Below, piece by piece: positions 44,650-54,065 of a DNA stretch of 64,000 nt. Both the position numbers and the translations under genes were made by a program. Position 1 is the first letter of the stretch; each line of letters starts with the position of its first letter. Source of the stretch: an uncultured Dokdonia sp. (GTDB lineage Bacteria > Bacteroidota > Bacteroidia > Flavobacteriales > Flavobacteriaceae). The notes beneath the pieces are model-generated. The model made no database searches, was not told where the DNA came from, and saw only the letters and a list, made by a program, of their open reading frames with translations. The stretch is taken from the NCBI RefSeq assembly GCF_947492815.1, contig NZ_CANLOB010000006.1, forward strand, positions 62,001 to 126,000. The letters run 5' to 3'.

Positions 44650-45657
44650 ATGTATAATTCTAGAATCGCCGGATTAGGCGCATATGTTCCTGAAAATGTT
44701 GTTACTAATGATGATCTATCAAAACTGATGGATACAAATGATGCTTGGATACAAGAGCGCACTGGAATTAAAGAACGTCGTCATATCAAAAAAGGAGATG
44801 GAAATTCTACTGCAAAAATGGGCGTAAAAGCTGCTACAATTGCTATAGAACGAGCAGGCCTTACTAATAAAGATATAGATATGATTGTCTTTGCCACCTT
44901 AAGTCCTGATTATTACTTTCCAGGTTGTGGGGTACAGGTACAACATCTTATGGGTATGGAAACTATTCCTGCGCTAGATGTACGTAATCAATGTAGTGGT
45001 TTTGTGTATGCACTCGCTACAGCAGATCAGTTTGTAAAAACAGGAATGTATAAAAACGTACTCGTGATTGGTGCCGAAAATCATAGTGGAGGTCTTGACT
45101 TTACAACTCGTGGTAGATCGGTTTCTGTTATTTTTGGTGATGGTGCCGGTGCTGCGGTATTAACACGTGAGGAAGATACTTCTAAAGGAATCCTCTCTTC
45201 TCACTTGCATAGTCAGGGAGAACATGCTTTAGAACTTTCCCTTAAAGGCCCAAGTACAGAACAATGGGTACCAGAAATTATAGCAACAAACCCTACAGAA
45301 GATATTCCATATTACCCGTATATGAATGGGCAATTTGTATTTAAAAATGCAGTGGTTCGTTTTTCTGAAGTCATCAAAGAAGGTCTTGCCAAAAACAACT
45401 TAACTGCAGAAAATATTGATATGTTGATTCCGCATCAAGCGAATCTTCGTATTGCACAGTTTGTACAAAAGAAATTTGGCCTAACTGATGATCAGGTGTT
45501 TAATAATATTCAGAAATACGGAAATACCACGGCAGCATCCATTCCTATTGCATTAACAGAAGCATGGGAAAAAGGAAAAGTAAAAGAAGGAGATACCGTA
45601 GTACTTGCAGCCTTCGGTAGTGGATTCACATGGGCTAGTTCTATTATTAAGTGGTAA
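44650..45657 (+). CDS. 3-oxoacyl-ACP synthase III (FabH-like)
   Basis: 335 residues from the ATG at 44650 (MYNSRIAGLGAYVPE), preferred over a GTG eight codons earlier. The catalytic triad is visible: Cys115 in RNQCSGFVYAL, His in IPHQANLRI, and Asn in YGNTTAASIPIAL. It condenses acetyl-CoA (or branched primers) with malonyl-ACP to start fatty-acid synthesis. It has its own promoter and is far from fabI. Paralogues for secondary lipids cannot be excluded. Confidence 0.92.
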   Translation: MYNSRIAGLGAYVPENVVTNDDLSKLMDTNDAWIQERTGIKERRHIKKGDGNSTAKMGVKAATIAIERAGLTNKDIDMIVFATLSPDYYFPGCGVQVQHLMGMETIPALDVRNQCSGFVYALATADQFVKTGMYKNVLVIGAENHSGGLDFTTRGRSVSVIFGDGAGAAVLTREEDTSKGILSSHLHSQGEHALELSLKGPSTEQWVPEIIATNPTEDIPYYPYMNGQFVFKNAVVRFSEVIKEGLAKNNLTAENIDMLIPHQANLRIAQFVQKKFGLTDDQVFNNIQKYGNTTAASIPIALTEAWEKGKVKEGDTVVLAAFGSGFTWASSIIKW

Positions 45658-45818
45658 GTACGGTACAATTTCCTTTCAGGAAATCACTTAGCCATCTTCT
45701 ATTAGAACTATAAAACATGAATTAACGGTAAGTGGTTGTTATTGCTTTTTTGTAAACTGCGAAGCACAAAAAACAATAACGTTCTGCTCCAAAATGAATG
45801 TAATAAGTTATCGTATGT

Positions 45819-46127
45819 ATGTCAAAACAAGCATCTAGTTTAAAAGACGATTTTGAAAAGGAATTAGAAAAACTCCAATCAGACACTGTTTTATCTCCCC
45901 AATACAGAAAACGTAAAACAATCATCTGGTTGATACGTACCATCATTGCCTGTATTCTATTTGTAATTTTCTGGAAGCACACATGGGTACGATGGGCATT
46001 GATCGCTTACGTCCCTTTAAATCTTTTTAGCTTGTTTTCTATTTATGGCAGTAAAGCTATTATGAATAGAAGTATACAAAAAACGCGTCGTAAGATAGAA
46101 GACGCTGAACGCCATTTTGAAGAGTAA
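45819..46127 (+). CDS. Small membrane protein
   Basis: 102 residues. A charged N-terminus (about 1-30) is followed by two adjacent membrane helices (about 37-54 and 58-76) and a basic coiled tail (SIQKTRRKIEDAERHFEE). No family recognised. A short stem (ATTTCCT/AGGAAAT, 45668-45684) precedes it. Confidence 0.65.
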   Translation: MSKQASSLKDDFEKELEKLQSDTVLSPQYRKRKTIIWLIRTIIACILFVIFWKHTWVRWALIAYVPLNLFSLFSIYGSKAIMNRSIQKTRRKIEDAERHFEE

Positions 46128-46541
46128 ACTACCTTGAGGTATTTATACGAAACTGCCTTTTAATTTCAAGATGAGCCTGCTGGCAGAAGCAAGTTCAACT
46201 GTTTATCTTATATGCGTTTTACAGACTTTATAAAATAGTGCTTCTCTAATAAAATCAAAGATTCAGGTATACGCTTTCGCGAAAGCGATCTTGCAAGACC
46301 TGTCTACCAGAAGGCAAATTCACAACCAAAAAGGAGAGCACAGCGTTAAAGTGTATAAAACAACTTATAATACTCAAAATGAAGTGTTATGCTATTGTAG
46401 CTCCTCATTTCAACATGACACTTCCCTACCCTTCTTTCTTTAGAGAAAATCATTTGTTACCGTATGGAAACCCGTAAATAAAAACATACGGGTTTTACTA
46501 TTTTCACTAATTACAATAACCTTTTAATCAACTAGACACTA
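46128..46541. other. Gene-free gap before the first TIR gene
   Basis: It contains a decayed repeat (46170-46190), the palindromic repeat at 46267-46357, and a hairpin AAACCCGTA / TACGGGTTT (46468-46495) followed by TTAC, 46 bp before the TIR start. That stem could end an unannotated short transcript or attenuate the TIR gene. Confidence 0.5.
46267..46357. repeat. Palindromic repeat, single copy
   Basis: TATACGCTTTCGCGAAAGCG then ATCTTGCAAGACCTGTCTAC, AGGAGAGCACAGCGTTAAAG and TGTATA. Same family as 39143-39276. Confidence 0.75.
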
Positions 46542-47444
46542 TTGGAAATAGAAATTAATTACCCAAGAGATAAATTTGATAACGAACTGGAATATTTTAT
46601 TAAAAAAGGAGAAGGTATTTATCAAAGATTTAAGGAGTTATCACGTAATAAACAACAATTAGATGGTTTCTACAGACAATTAAAGATCTGGAATGAAGAA
46701 GTGATGATGTTTTTAAAAAATAGACTCAGTTCACCTGAGAATCCACATGTACTCCGTTTTAAAAAAATAAATTTAGTAGATGGACAAACGTTGATGAAAG
46801 CATTAAAAGGAGAAAAAATAAATACTACTCAAAGAAATTACGAACACCTCCTAAGCTGTAATCAAAAACAAATAGATATTCTAGTAACATTAAAAAACAC
46901 TTCTAAATATATGCCCGTAGCAGCACATTTTTCTACAAATACCACAACAAAAAATGATTCAAAAAAAGGAATCTTCATAAGTCATTCTAGTAAAGACAAA
47001 AAGATTGTTAGACAATTAATAAATATTCTAGAAGACATTGGTGTTTCCAGTGAGAAAATCTTTTGCTCATCGTATGAAGGATATGGTGTGAAGTTAGGGG
47101 ATGATTTTCTTGTAACCATCAAGGAAAAATTAAGTACTAATATTTTAGTTCTTTTTATTTTATCTGAAAATTTTTATGCGAGTCCTATGTGTCTTTGTGA
47201 AATGGGAGCTACTTGGATAAAAACAAATCGTCATATCCCAGTAATTGTACCTCCATTTAACTTCGAAGACGTTAAAGGTGTGATTCCTACAACCAATGGT
47301 ATGAAAATTAATGAAGCATCAAAATACGAAACCTTTAAAGAGTATATAGAAGATTATTTTGATTTAAAGCCTATTAAAAATGTAATATGGAAAGGAAAAA
47401 TAGATAATGCATTAGAAAATATAGAGCGATTATTAGCTATATAA
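46542..47444 (+). CDS. TIR domain protein (TIR at C-terminal half)
   Basis: 300 residues, start TTG at 46542 directly after an in-frame stop. Residues 1-140 are a helical, unrecognised domain; 142-270 form a TIR domain: KGIFISHSSKDKKIVRQLI, IFCSSYEG, and LSENFYASPMCLCEMG, where Glu220 occupies the NADase catalytic position. Bacterial TIR proteins commonly deplete NAD or make signal nucleotides in phage defence. The next gene encodes a coiled-coil membrane protein 48 bp downstream. Defence use here is inferred. Confidence 0.82.
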   Translation: MEIEINYPRDKFDNELEYFIKKGEGIYQRFKELSRNKQQLDGFYRQLKIWNEEVMMFLKNRLSSPENPHVLRFKKINLVDGQTLMKALKGEKINTTQRNYEHLLSCNQKQIDILVTLKNTSKYMPVAAHFSTNTTTKNDSKKGIFISHSSKDKKIVRQLINILEDIGVSSEKIFCSSYEGYGVKLGDDFLVTIKEKLSTNILVLFILSENFYASPMCLCEMGATWIKTNRHIPVIVPPFNFEDVKGVIPTTNGMKINEASKYETFKEYIEDYFDLKPIKNVIWKGKIDNALENIERLLAI

Positions 47445-47492
47445 AAACACTCTAAAGTAAACCCCAATTCTCATTGATTAACTTATATATAC

Positions 47493-48158
47493 ATGACTTA
47501 TATAGAAACGCTTAATAAGCTTTTAGAAAAGAAGATAGAACGTCAAGCTCTTTTATCTCAGAAAAGCAAAGAGTTTAAGGCCCTACATGATACTATTTCT
47601 GGGGCAAAAAAAGGAAGATGGCTAGGTTCTTCATACTTACTTATAAAACGAATTCTTTCTATATTTATAGGAGTTGCGTTAATTCTTATTGCATTATTTT
47701 TTTTACTATTCCCTGAAATTATTTTAGAAAACCAAGAACTTCATGATAGTTTGATGAAAGGAGCAAAAGCGCATTATTTAGAAGTTACTGGAGAAACCAT
47801 TACACAAACTCTAATAAATATAACTTCAGATGAATATGATTTTAACTATAACAGTACCGCATCTATGTTAGAAAATTTAGAAGATGGTATGGAAAAATCA
47901 CTCGAAAAAGAAATCATCTTAGGTTTTCAGTCTCTGTCAGGACTTTTGATCATTCTAGCATTTGTATTTCTTTATATAAGTAGAATGTCTAGAAAAATGA
48001 AAGTTCGCAATCAGAAAATATCTAGCGCAGAAACCATAACACAAGAAATCATCCAAAGTTTTACAAAGAATATCATTGAAGAAGAAAAAGAACTTATTCT
48101 TTTACAAGAAATGATACGTACTTCTATAAAAGATAATACACCTCCTCATAGACCATAA
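47493..48158 (+). CDS. Coiled-coil membrane protein next to TIR gene
   Basis: 221 residues. A coiled coil (1-40), membrane helix (about 52-72), a ~70-residue extracytoplasmic loop, a second membrane helix (about 142-163) and a second coiled coil (165-215) give a symmetric hairpin. No family recognised. Its position after the TIR gene allows a membrane sensor or effector role, but there is no direct evidence. Confidence 0.65.
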   Translation: MTYIETLNKLLEKKIERQALLSQKSKEFKALHDTISGAKKGRWLGSSYLLIKRILSIFIGVALILIALFFLLFPEIILENQELHDSLMKGAKAHYLEVTGETITQTLINITSDEYDFNYNSTASMLENLEDGMEKSLEKEIILGFQSLSGLLIILAFVFLYISRMSRKMKVRNQKISSAETITQEIIQSFTKNIIEEEKELILLQEMIRTSIKDNTPPHRP

Positions 48159-48190
48159 CAATCATACGTTTACTAAAATTTAGTTGTATA

Positions 48191-48820
48191 CGCTTTCGCG
48201 AAAGCGTAACAAGGCTTAAAAGAATTAGGATTCATGCTATAAAAAAGTCATGTAGTATGAGTCTTGAGACAAAAGTGATTCTGAGTCATCTCGACAAAAG
48301 GAGAGATCACACAAGTAACTTACAATTATCCGATTTCCAACCTACGGCAGGCAAGCTCGTCACTCATACCTCGTTCTGTCGAAATAACGAGGTTTGATTT
48401 CTCTTTTATTCGCTTTCGCGAAAGCGGAACAAGACTTAAAAGAATTAGGATTCATGGCTATAAAAAAGTCATGAAGTATAATTCTTGAGACAAAAATGAT
48501 TTTGAGTCATCTCGACAAAAGGAGAGATCACACAAGCAACTTATAATTATGCGATTTCCTACCTACGGCAGGCAAGCTCATCGCTCATACCTCGTTCTGT
48601 CGAAATAACGAGGTTTGATTTCTCTTTTATACGCTTTCGCGAAAGCGGAACAAGACTTAAAAGAATTAGGATTCATGGCTATAAAAAAGTCATGAAGTAT
48701 GAGTCTTGAGACAAAAGTGATTCTGAGTCATATCGACAAAAGGAGAGATCACACAAGTAACTTATAATTATGCGATTTCCTGCCTACAGCAGGCAAGCTC
48801 GTCACTCGTACCTCACGAAA
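48191..48820. repeat. Three tandem copies of a ~220-bp repeat
   Basis: Copies start at 48191, 48411 and 48632 (period 220-221), each opening with CGCTTTCGCGAAAGCG, then AACAAGACTTAAAAGAATTA, GAGTCATCTCGACAAAAGGA, and CTACGGCAGGCAAGCTCGTC. The third is cut off near 48820. Copies differ by about 5%. No coding frame; the whole 728-bp gap between 48159 and 48886 is this array plus short flanks. Confidence 0.9.
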
Positions 48821-48886
48821 TAGTCTAGCATCAAAACTGTAACATTCAAAAAAATAGCAAGTCTTTAGAAAAATAAAACTTTCAAA

Positions 48887-50059
48887 ATGATCCGTAAACC
48901 ATCACTATTACTCGCACTTATTTTCTTAATAAATCCATTTCTATCTATGGCATGTAGTATGTACAAGATCACAAAAAATGGAATTACTATTGTCGGGAAC
49001 AATGAAGATTGGCTAAGTCCTAACAATCAGTTTTGGTTTGAAAAAGCAGATCAAGGTAACTATGGGGTGATGTATATGGGATTACTTGACAATTTTGCTC
49101 AAGGAGCCATTAACGAAGCAGGATTAGTATTTGATGGATTTGCAAATCCAGAATTAGCTATAGAAAATACAGACGGGAAATTAAATATTTCTATTGGAAC
49201 GGCTATCAGAAATGTGATGCAAACCATGAGTACTGTAGAGCAAGTAAGTGACTATTTAAACACTATAAACTTAAGTTCCTTATCTAGTAGTCAAATAGTT
49301 TTTGTCGATAAATCAGGAACCTACCTAATCGTAGAAGGTGATCTATTTATTATAGGTGAGGAATCTGAAAAAGCATTCTCAAATTTCTATTACTCACAAA
49401 TCGCTTCTGAAGATGAAGTAGAACTAGAAAACTTCCAAAACGGACGTTCATTTCTAAATAAAACTGAAGGAGAATCGTCTTTAACCTACTGTGGAGAGGT
49501 AATGAAAAACTTATCTAATACTGATGTGTTTTCTACACAATACTCTACCGTATATAACTTAAATACACTTACGGTGAGGGTATATCTTTTTCATGATTAT
49601 ACAGAATATATTGACATTGACTTGAAGAAGGAACTCAGTAAAGAAAATCATAAAACCATGATTGCCGACCTATTTCCAAAAGAATCCATCGGTAGTAAAC
49701 ACTATCAAAACTACAATGATACAGAAAACCCTACGCGTTTCTTAGAAAGTATTATAAACTCAAAAGAGTATTCAGAAAAAGAACTTACAGAAGAAGGATT
49801 CAATACTATTGTAAACATGATAGGATATGAATGGATAAGAAAAGAAGATCCTACAACTGCTATTAAAGTTTTTGCTTATGGTGTTTCCTTAATGCCTAAT
49901 GATGCAAACTTATATGATAGCTTAGGAGAAGCGTATTTTAAGAATAAAGACTGGAGTAATTCTATTATAAATTATAAAAAATCTTTAACTCTTGATACCT
50001 CCAATGAGAATGCAGTAACGATGATCAAAAAAGCAGAAGAGAATAAATCAAAAAGTTAA
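48887..50059 (+). CDS. Linear amide C-N hydrolase (Ntn family) with C-terminal TPR-like tail
   Basis: 390 residues. The signal peptide ends MA, so processing would expose Cys23 as N-terminal nucleophile, as in choloylglycine hydrolase and penicillin-acylase relatives; VGNNEDW, GVMYMGL and GAINEAGLVFDG support the fold. Residues ~300-385 form TPR-type helices (PNDANLYDSLGEAYFKNKDWSNSIINYKKSL). Likely a periplasmic or surface amidase. Substrate unknown. Confidence 0.8.
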   Translation: MIRKPSLLLALIFLINPFLSMACSMYKITKNGITIVGNNEDWLSPNNQFWFEKADQGNYGVMYMGLLDNFAQGAINEAGLVFDGFANPELAIENTDGKLNISIGTAIRNVMQTMSTVEQVSDYLNTINLSSLSSSQIVFVDKSGTYLIVEGDLFIIGEESEKAFSNFYYSQIASEDEVELENFQNGRSFLNKTEGESSLTYCGEVMKNLSNTDVFSTQYSTVYNLNTLTVRVYLFHDYTEYIDIDLKKELSKENHKTMIADLFPKESIGSKHYQNYNDTENPTRFLESIINSKEYSEKELTEEGFNTIVNMIGYEWIRKEDPTTAIKVFAYGVSLMPNDANLYDSLGEAYFKNKDWSNSIINYKKSLTLDTSNENAVTMIKKAEENKSKS

Positions 50060-50128
50060 TTAAAAGAGGAATGTTGTGTAACAAATTTTCTGACCATCCG
50101 TCAACAGATTGAACTTACATATCAATCA

Positions 50129-51838
50129 ATGAAAAAAATTACACTCCTCCTTTTCGTCATAGGAATCCTATCGTGTCAATCTCAAACAACAAACAGAAAA
50201 CCTACAACAAGCAACTTTGAACAAGGGTCAAATAGCACCATTTCAAACCTCACACCTGAGCGTATTGATAACCTAGAACTATTAGGTAAAATCTGGGGGT
50301 TTTTAAAATACCATCATCCCGCAGTAGCTAAAGGAACCTATCAATGGGATTATGAATTATTTGCATTTTTACCTAAATATCTAGAAACTACAACCAATGA
50401 TAGAGATCAATTACTACTAGAGTGGATACAAACTTTAGGTGAAGTTCCAGCTTGTAAAAAATGCACGTCCACTTCTAATAATGCACAGATTAAACCCAAT
50501 TTGAATTGGATAGAACATCATAAATTAAAGGCAAGCTTAAAAGAAGTACTACAACATATTTATCGCAATAGACATCAAGGCAAACAACAATATGTCTCTA
50601 TAAAACCTTTTACAGGAAATCCACAATTCAAAGAAGAAACATATCCAGCACCTACCTATCCAGATGACGGATACAGATTATTAGCGCTATATAGATACTG
50701 GAATATCATTCATTACTTCTTCCCATATAAACACATCACTGATAAAAATTGGGATACAACACTAAAAGAATACATCCCGCTATTTATAAATGCAAAAAAC
50801 GAACTTGAATACGAACTCGCTGCTATAAAAATAATTGGAGATGTTCAAGATACCCACGCAACACTGTGGGAAGGGAATGATAAACTTAAAGAATGGAAAG
50901 GTAAAAACCTCCCTCCTTTTAGAATGCAGTTTATAGAAGATCAACTTGTAGTTATAGATTATTATAATGAGGCATTAAAACAAGAAAAAAATATTGAAAT
51001 AGGTGATATTATCACAACCATCGAAGGGCAACCTATAGAAACGTTCATTAAAAAACTATCACCTATTACCCCTGTTTCTAATAAGGCCTCTTTATATAGA
51101 AAATTAGCCAGTACTCTCTTGCGTTCTAATAAAGATAGTATTGATGTGGGTATTATTAGAAATGGTAAAAAAGCATCTTTTCAAGTTGCCGTATATCCAA
51201 GAAAAGAATTAGATCTTCAGCGCTGGTTTGATCAAGATAAAGAACAGCGATTTTACTTTTTAGATCACAATATAGGCTACTTGAGTGTGAAGCATATCGA
51301 AAAAAGTGATATCTCAAAAATTAAAAAAGAGTTCATAAATGCCAAAGGAATCATTATCGATCTACGTCATTATCCAAATACGTATATCCCTTATTTATTA
51401 GGTAGCTATTTTGTAGAAGAGTCGACACCTTTTGTAAAATTTACAGTACCTAATAAAAATAATCCCGGCGAATTTACATTCAGCAAACCGCTCTCCATTC
51501 CACCTTCCAAAAATCCATATACTGGGAAAGTTGTTGTCTTGGTGAATGAAAATTCTCAAAGCCAATCAGAATACACAGCAATGGCATTTCAAGCAGGTGT
51601 ACATACTACCGTAATAGGAAGTACAACCGCTGGCGCAGATGGTGATGTTTCAGAAATTGAATTACCTGGTGGACTCGTCACTATGATTTCTGGAATTGGT
51701 GTTTATTATCCTGATGGTACCGAAACACAACGCGTAGGTATTATTCCTGATATTAAGGTTATTCCTACCATACAAGGCATCAAAAATGGAAAAGATGACG
51801 TACTGGAAGCAGCAAAAGCTTTTATTTTAAAGGACTAA
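50129..51838 (+). CDS. S41 family peptidase lipoprotein
   Basis: 569 residues. The lipobox is GILSC (Cys16). Domains: an unrecognised N-terminal helical part to ~250, a PDZ-like segment (IEIGDIITTIEGQPIETFIKKL) at ~290-340, and the S41 core with IIIDLRHYPNT, VVLVNENSQSQSEYTAMAF (catalytic Ser region) and GIIPDIKV. A tail-specific-type protease on an envelope membrane. Targets unknown. Confidence 0.87.
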   Translation: MKKITLLLFVIGILSCQSQTTNRKPTTSNFEQGSNSTISNLTPERIDNLELLGKIWGFLKYHHPAVAKGTYQWDYELFAFLPKYLETTTNDRDQLLLEWIQTLGEVPACKKCTSTSNNAQIKPNLNWIEHHKLKASLKEVLQHIYRNRHQGKQQYVSIKPFTGNPQFKEETYPAPTYPDDGYRLLALYRYWNIIHYFFPYKHITDKNWDTTLKEYIPLFINAKNELEYELAAIKIIGDVQDTHATLWEGNDKLKEWKGKNLPPFRMQFIEDQLVVIDYYNEALKQEKNIEIGDIITTIEGQPIETFIKKLSPITPVSNKASLYRKLASTLLRSNKDSIDVGIIRNGKKASFQVAVYPRKELDLQRWFDQDKEQRFYFLDHNIGYLSVKHIEKSDISKIKKEFINAKGIIIDLRHYPNTYIPYLLGSYFVEESTPFVKFTVPNKNNPGEFTFSKPLSIPPSKNPYTGKVVVLVNENSQSQSEYTAMAFQAGVHTTVIGSTTAGADGDVSEIELPGGLVTMISGIGVYYPDGTETQRVGIIPDIKVIPTIQGIKNGKDDVLEAAKAFILKD

Positions 51839-52166
51839 AAATAATCGAATAATCGTATTCCTTTATACGCTTTCGCGAAAGCGAACCAGGGAAACTCACG
51901 ACCATAGAGAGAGCGAAGCAATAAAGCGGAACAAGACATAAAAGAATTATAAATCAGGACTAAAGTTAAAAAGCTCCTTCCCTCAGCGAGGGAAGGTGGA
52001 TATATCCAGGAACGAGATATAGACGGAAGGGAGAGATCAAACTACTAGTTGAATAAGTTTATCAAAGTATTACAATCTTCAACAAAACTCCTATAAATAA
52101 GAGGTTTATCTTTTTTATAGTATTTTAGGTAACTATATACATTGTTTGTAAACTATAAACTCAAAA
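51839..52166. other. Gene-free gap before the second TIR gene
   Basis: It holds a palindromic repeat (51865-51930), a CCTTCCCTC/GAGGGAAGG hairpin (51978-51996), and a block AGGAACGAGATATAGACGGA related to sequence near 21500-21535 in reverse. No coding gene. Confidence 0.6.
51865..51930. repeat. Palindromic repeat, short copy
   Basis: TATACGCTTTCGCGAAAGCG followed by an eroded GAAACTCACGACCATAGAGA-GAGCGAAGCAATAAAGCGG. Same family as 39143-39276, without the central GC palindrome. Confidence 0.7.
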
Positions 52167-53153
52167 ATGCAAGAAGAAGAAAAATTTGACTTTTTTATTA
52201 GTCACGCGTCTGAAGACAAAAAAACTTTCGTTAAGCCCCTAGTTAAGATGTTAACAAATAATGGTTTTAATGTATGGTATGATGAACTTACACTAAAAAT
52301 AGGAGACTCTTTATTTAGTTCAATTTCAAATGGTATAAAAAACTCAAGGTACGCGATTTTAATATTGAGTAAAAGTTTCTTTTCAAAACAATGGACCAAA
52401 AAAGAATTAGAAACACTTATTAGTAAAGAGGTTTACAATGAGAAAAATATTATTCTTCCAATATGGCTAGGTATAGACTTTAAAGATGTTTATAACTTTT
52501 CACCAATGTTAGTCGATAAACTAGCTGTTCAAGTAACCAATAACGAAATAGAAAAAGCATACAATGCGATTTTAAATAAATTTGAAGATAATGTAATAAC
52601 TCAAAATTCAGTTGAGAAAATAGTAAACGATATTATCAATTTCAGTAAAGATGATAGAAAAAAATATATCCTTGATTTAGAAACTAGAATAAAAAATCTA
52701 TTTTATTATTCTAAAGAGTTTTATGAGTGGTATACATCTGATGATGCATTCGGAGATAAAGACTGGGATGATGAAATTCATGAAAAAAAAGATTTTGAAT
52801 TATTAACAAAATACAACTTACCTGTCGGTTTAAGTCACAATAATGAATATCATGCAGATTTTGACATGAAAACAATTATAAGGCTTTGCAAAAAATGGAT
52901 TAATCAAAAAATTTCCTTAAGTGAAGCTGCTTTTTTGGAATATATGCTTGATGATGGAATAGATACTGACCCTCATTTTATTTTATATGGAGAACTAACG
53001 AAGCATCTAAAAGATCATCATGCATATTATTCTAGTTTAGCTGGAATTTACAACGCAGGAATAAAAAAAAGAATTAGTGAGGTAGAATTAGAAAACGCAA
53101 GATCTAAAGCTTTCGCTAAATTCTACAATATAGATAATATTAAGATAGAATAG
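52167..53153 (+). CDS. TIR domain protein (TIR at N-terminus)
   Basis: 328 residues. The N-terminal TIR domain (about 6-130) has KFDFFISHASEDKKTFVKPL, VWYDELTLKIGDSL and SKSFFSKQWTKKELETL with catalytic-position Glu80. Residues 150-328 are a helical domain I cannot assign (DDAFGDKDWDDEIHEKKDFE...). The TIR type is unrelated in layout to the one at 46542. The spacer behind it resembles the cassette spacers of 25-31 kb. Confidence 0.85.
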   Translation: MQEEEKFDFFISHASEDKKTFVKPLVKMLTNNGFNVWYDELTLKIGDSLFSSISNGIKNSRYAILILSKSFFSKQWTKKELETLISKEVYNEKNIILPIWLGIDFKDVYNFSPMLVDKLAVQVTNNEIEKAYNAILNKFEDNVITQNSVEKIVNDIINFSKDDRKKYILDLETRIKNLFYYSKEFYEWYTSDDAFGDKDWDDEIHEKKDFELLTKYNLPVGLSHNNEYHADFDMKTIIRLCKKWINQKISLSEAAFLEYMLDDGIDTDPHFILYGELTKHLKDHHAYYSSLAGIYNAGIKKRISEVELENARSKAFAKFYNIDNIKIE

Positions 53154-53162
53154 ATAAAAAAT

Positions 53163-53265
53163 ACAACAACATATAAAACAATGTAAATTTCGTGTTTAAC
53201 TCCGAAGGTTTTCTTTTTACAATATCGTTCAAGCTTATCTATTATTTTTAATTTGGCAATAAACA
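53163..53265. repeat. Cassette-type spacer element, copy C (diverged)
   Basis: ACAACAACATATAAAACAATG, CGTGTTTAACTCCGAAGG and ATTTTTAATTTGGC follow the same block order as copies A and B (ACAACACTGTATATAGCAA..., GTGTTTAACCCCAAAG, AATTTGGC). Alignment is looser than between A and B. Confidence 0.45.
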
Positions 53266-53281
53266 AAACAAATCAATTTCT

Positions 53282-54061
53282 ATGAAAAAAATAATAACTT
53301 CTCTCTTAATCATATGTTCTCTAAATAGTATCGCTCAAGAAAAAATTAAAATCTCAGGAGGTCAAGTATATTCAGAAAATCAACTTGGTATAGATATTTT
53401 CTATTTTGTACATCAAACATTTGCTGATGCATTTTATATGAATGGTTTATCTAAACAACTAACAAATGATGAAATGTATTCTATACTAGAAAATGTATAC
53501 TATCGTGTGACTAAAGAAGAGAAAGTACATGTTACGATAACTCAGGAAAACGGTCCAGACGCTGTATTAGCTTTTCAAATAATAAATACAAAAGATGGCG
53601 ATTTATTTGTTTTAGCAACTAACTTTAATAATAAAACTAGAGTATTCGAAGAAGAAATCGACCCTGAAAATTCAATTTATAGATGGTATTTTATGAATAA
53701 AGGAAAACTTGTATACCGTAAGGATCTATATTCTAAAAAAGCAGAAAAAGAAAATAGTAAAGAGACCTATTTACTGATTGATATGTACTTATTTGATGAC
53801 AATTTTAAAAATGATAAAAAAGCAAAGCCTTTAATTGATAAATTATTAGCATCAAATGAAAGTGACACAAATAAATTATATGGATATTTATATTTAGGAG
53901 AGTATTGGCTAATGAATGGAGATCTTTCAAAAGCAGAAGAGTCTTTAGCAATACTAAAAAAATTCTTTAATGAAAGTTCTACAATTCCTAAAGGATATGA
54001 CCTCATAACTAAAATGGCTACAACAGAAGTAGAAATGATGAAACGTTTTATAAATAATTAA
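53282..54061 (+). CDS. Secreted hypothetical protein
   Basis: 259 residues. A signal peptide (MKKIITSLLIICSLNSIAQ) is followed by a soluble alpha/beta part and a C-terminal TPR-like helix pair (LYGYLYLGEYWLMNGDLSKAEESLAILKKFF). No family recognised. The DUF985 cupin gene starts 4 bp later. Confidence 0.7.
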   Translation: MKKIITSLLIICSLNSIAQEKIKISGGQVYSENQLGIDIFYFVHQTFADAFYMNGLSKQLTNDEMYSILENVYYRVTKEEKVHVTITQENGPDAVLAFQIINTKDGDLFVLATNFNNKTRVFEEEIDPENSIYRWYFMNKGKLVYRKDLYSKKAEKENSKETYLLIDMYLFDDNFKNDKKAKPLIDKLLASNESDTNKLYGYLYLGEYWLMNGDLSKAEESLAILKKFFNESSTIPKGYDLITKMATTEVEMMKRFINN

Positions 54062-54065
54062 AACC

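Noticed and set aside
45722..45982. 86-aa minus-strand frame
   Set aside because: Lies opposite the small membrane protein gene at 45819 and has no supporting features.
48191..48820. Possible CRISPR array or coding repeats
   Set aside because: The 220-bp units are repeated along their full length without unique spacers and contain no long open frame.
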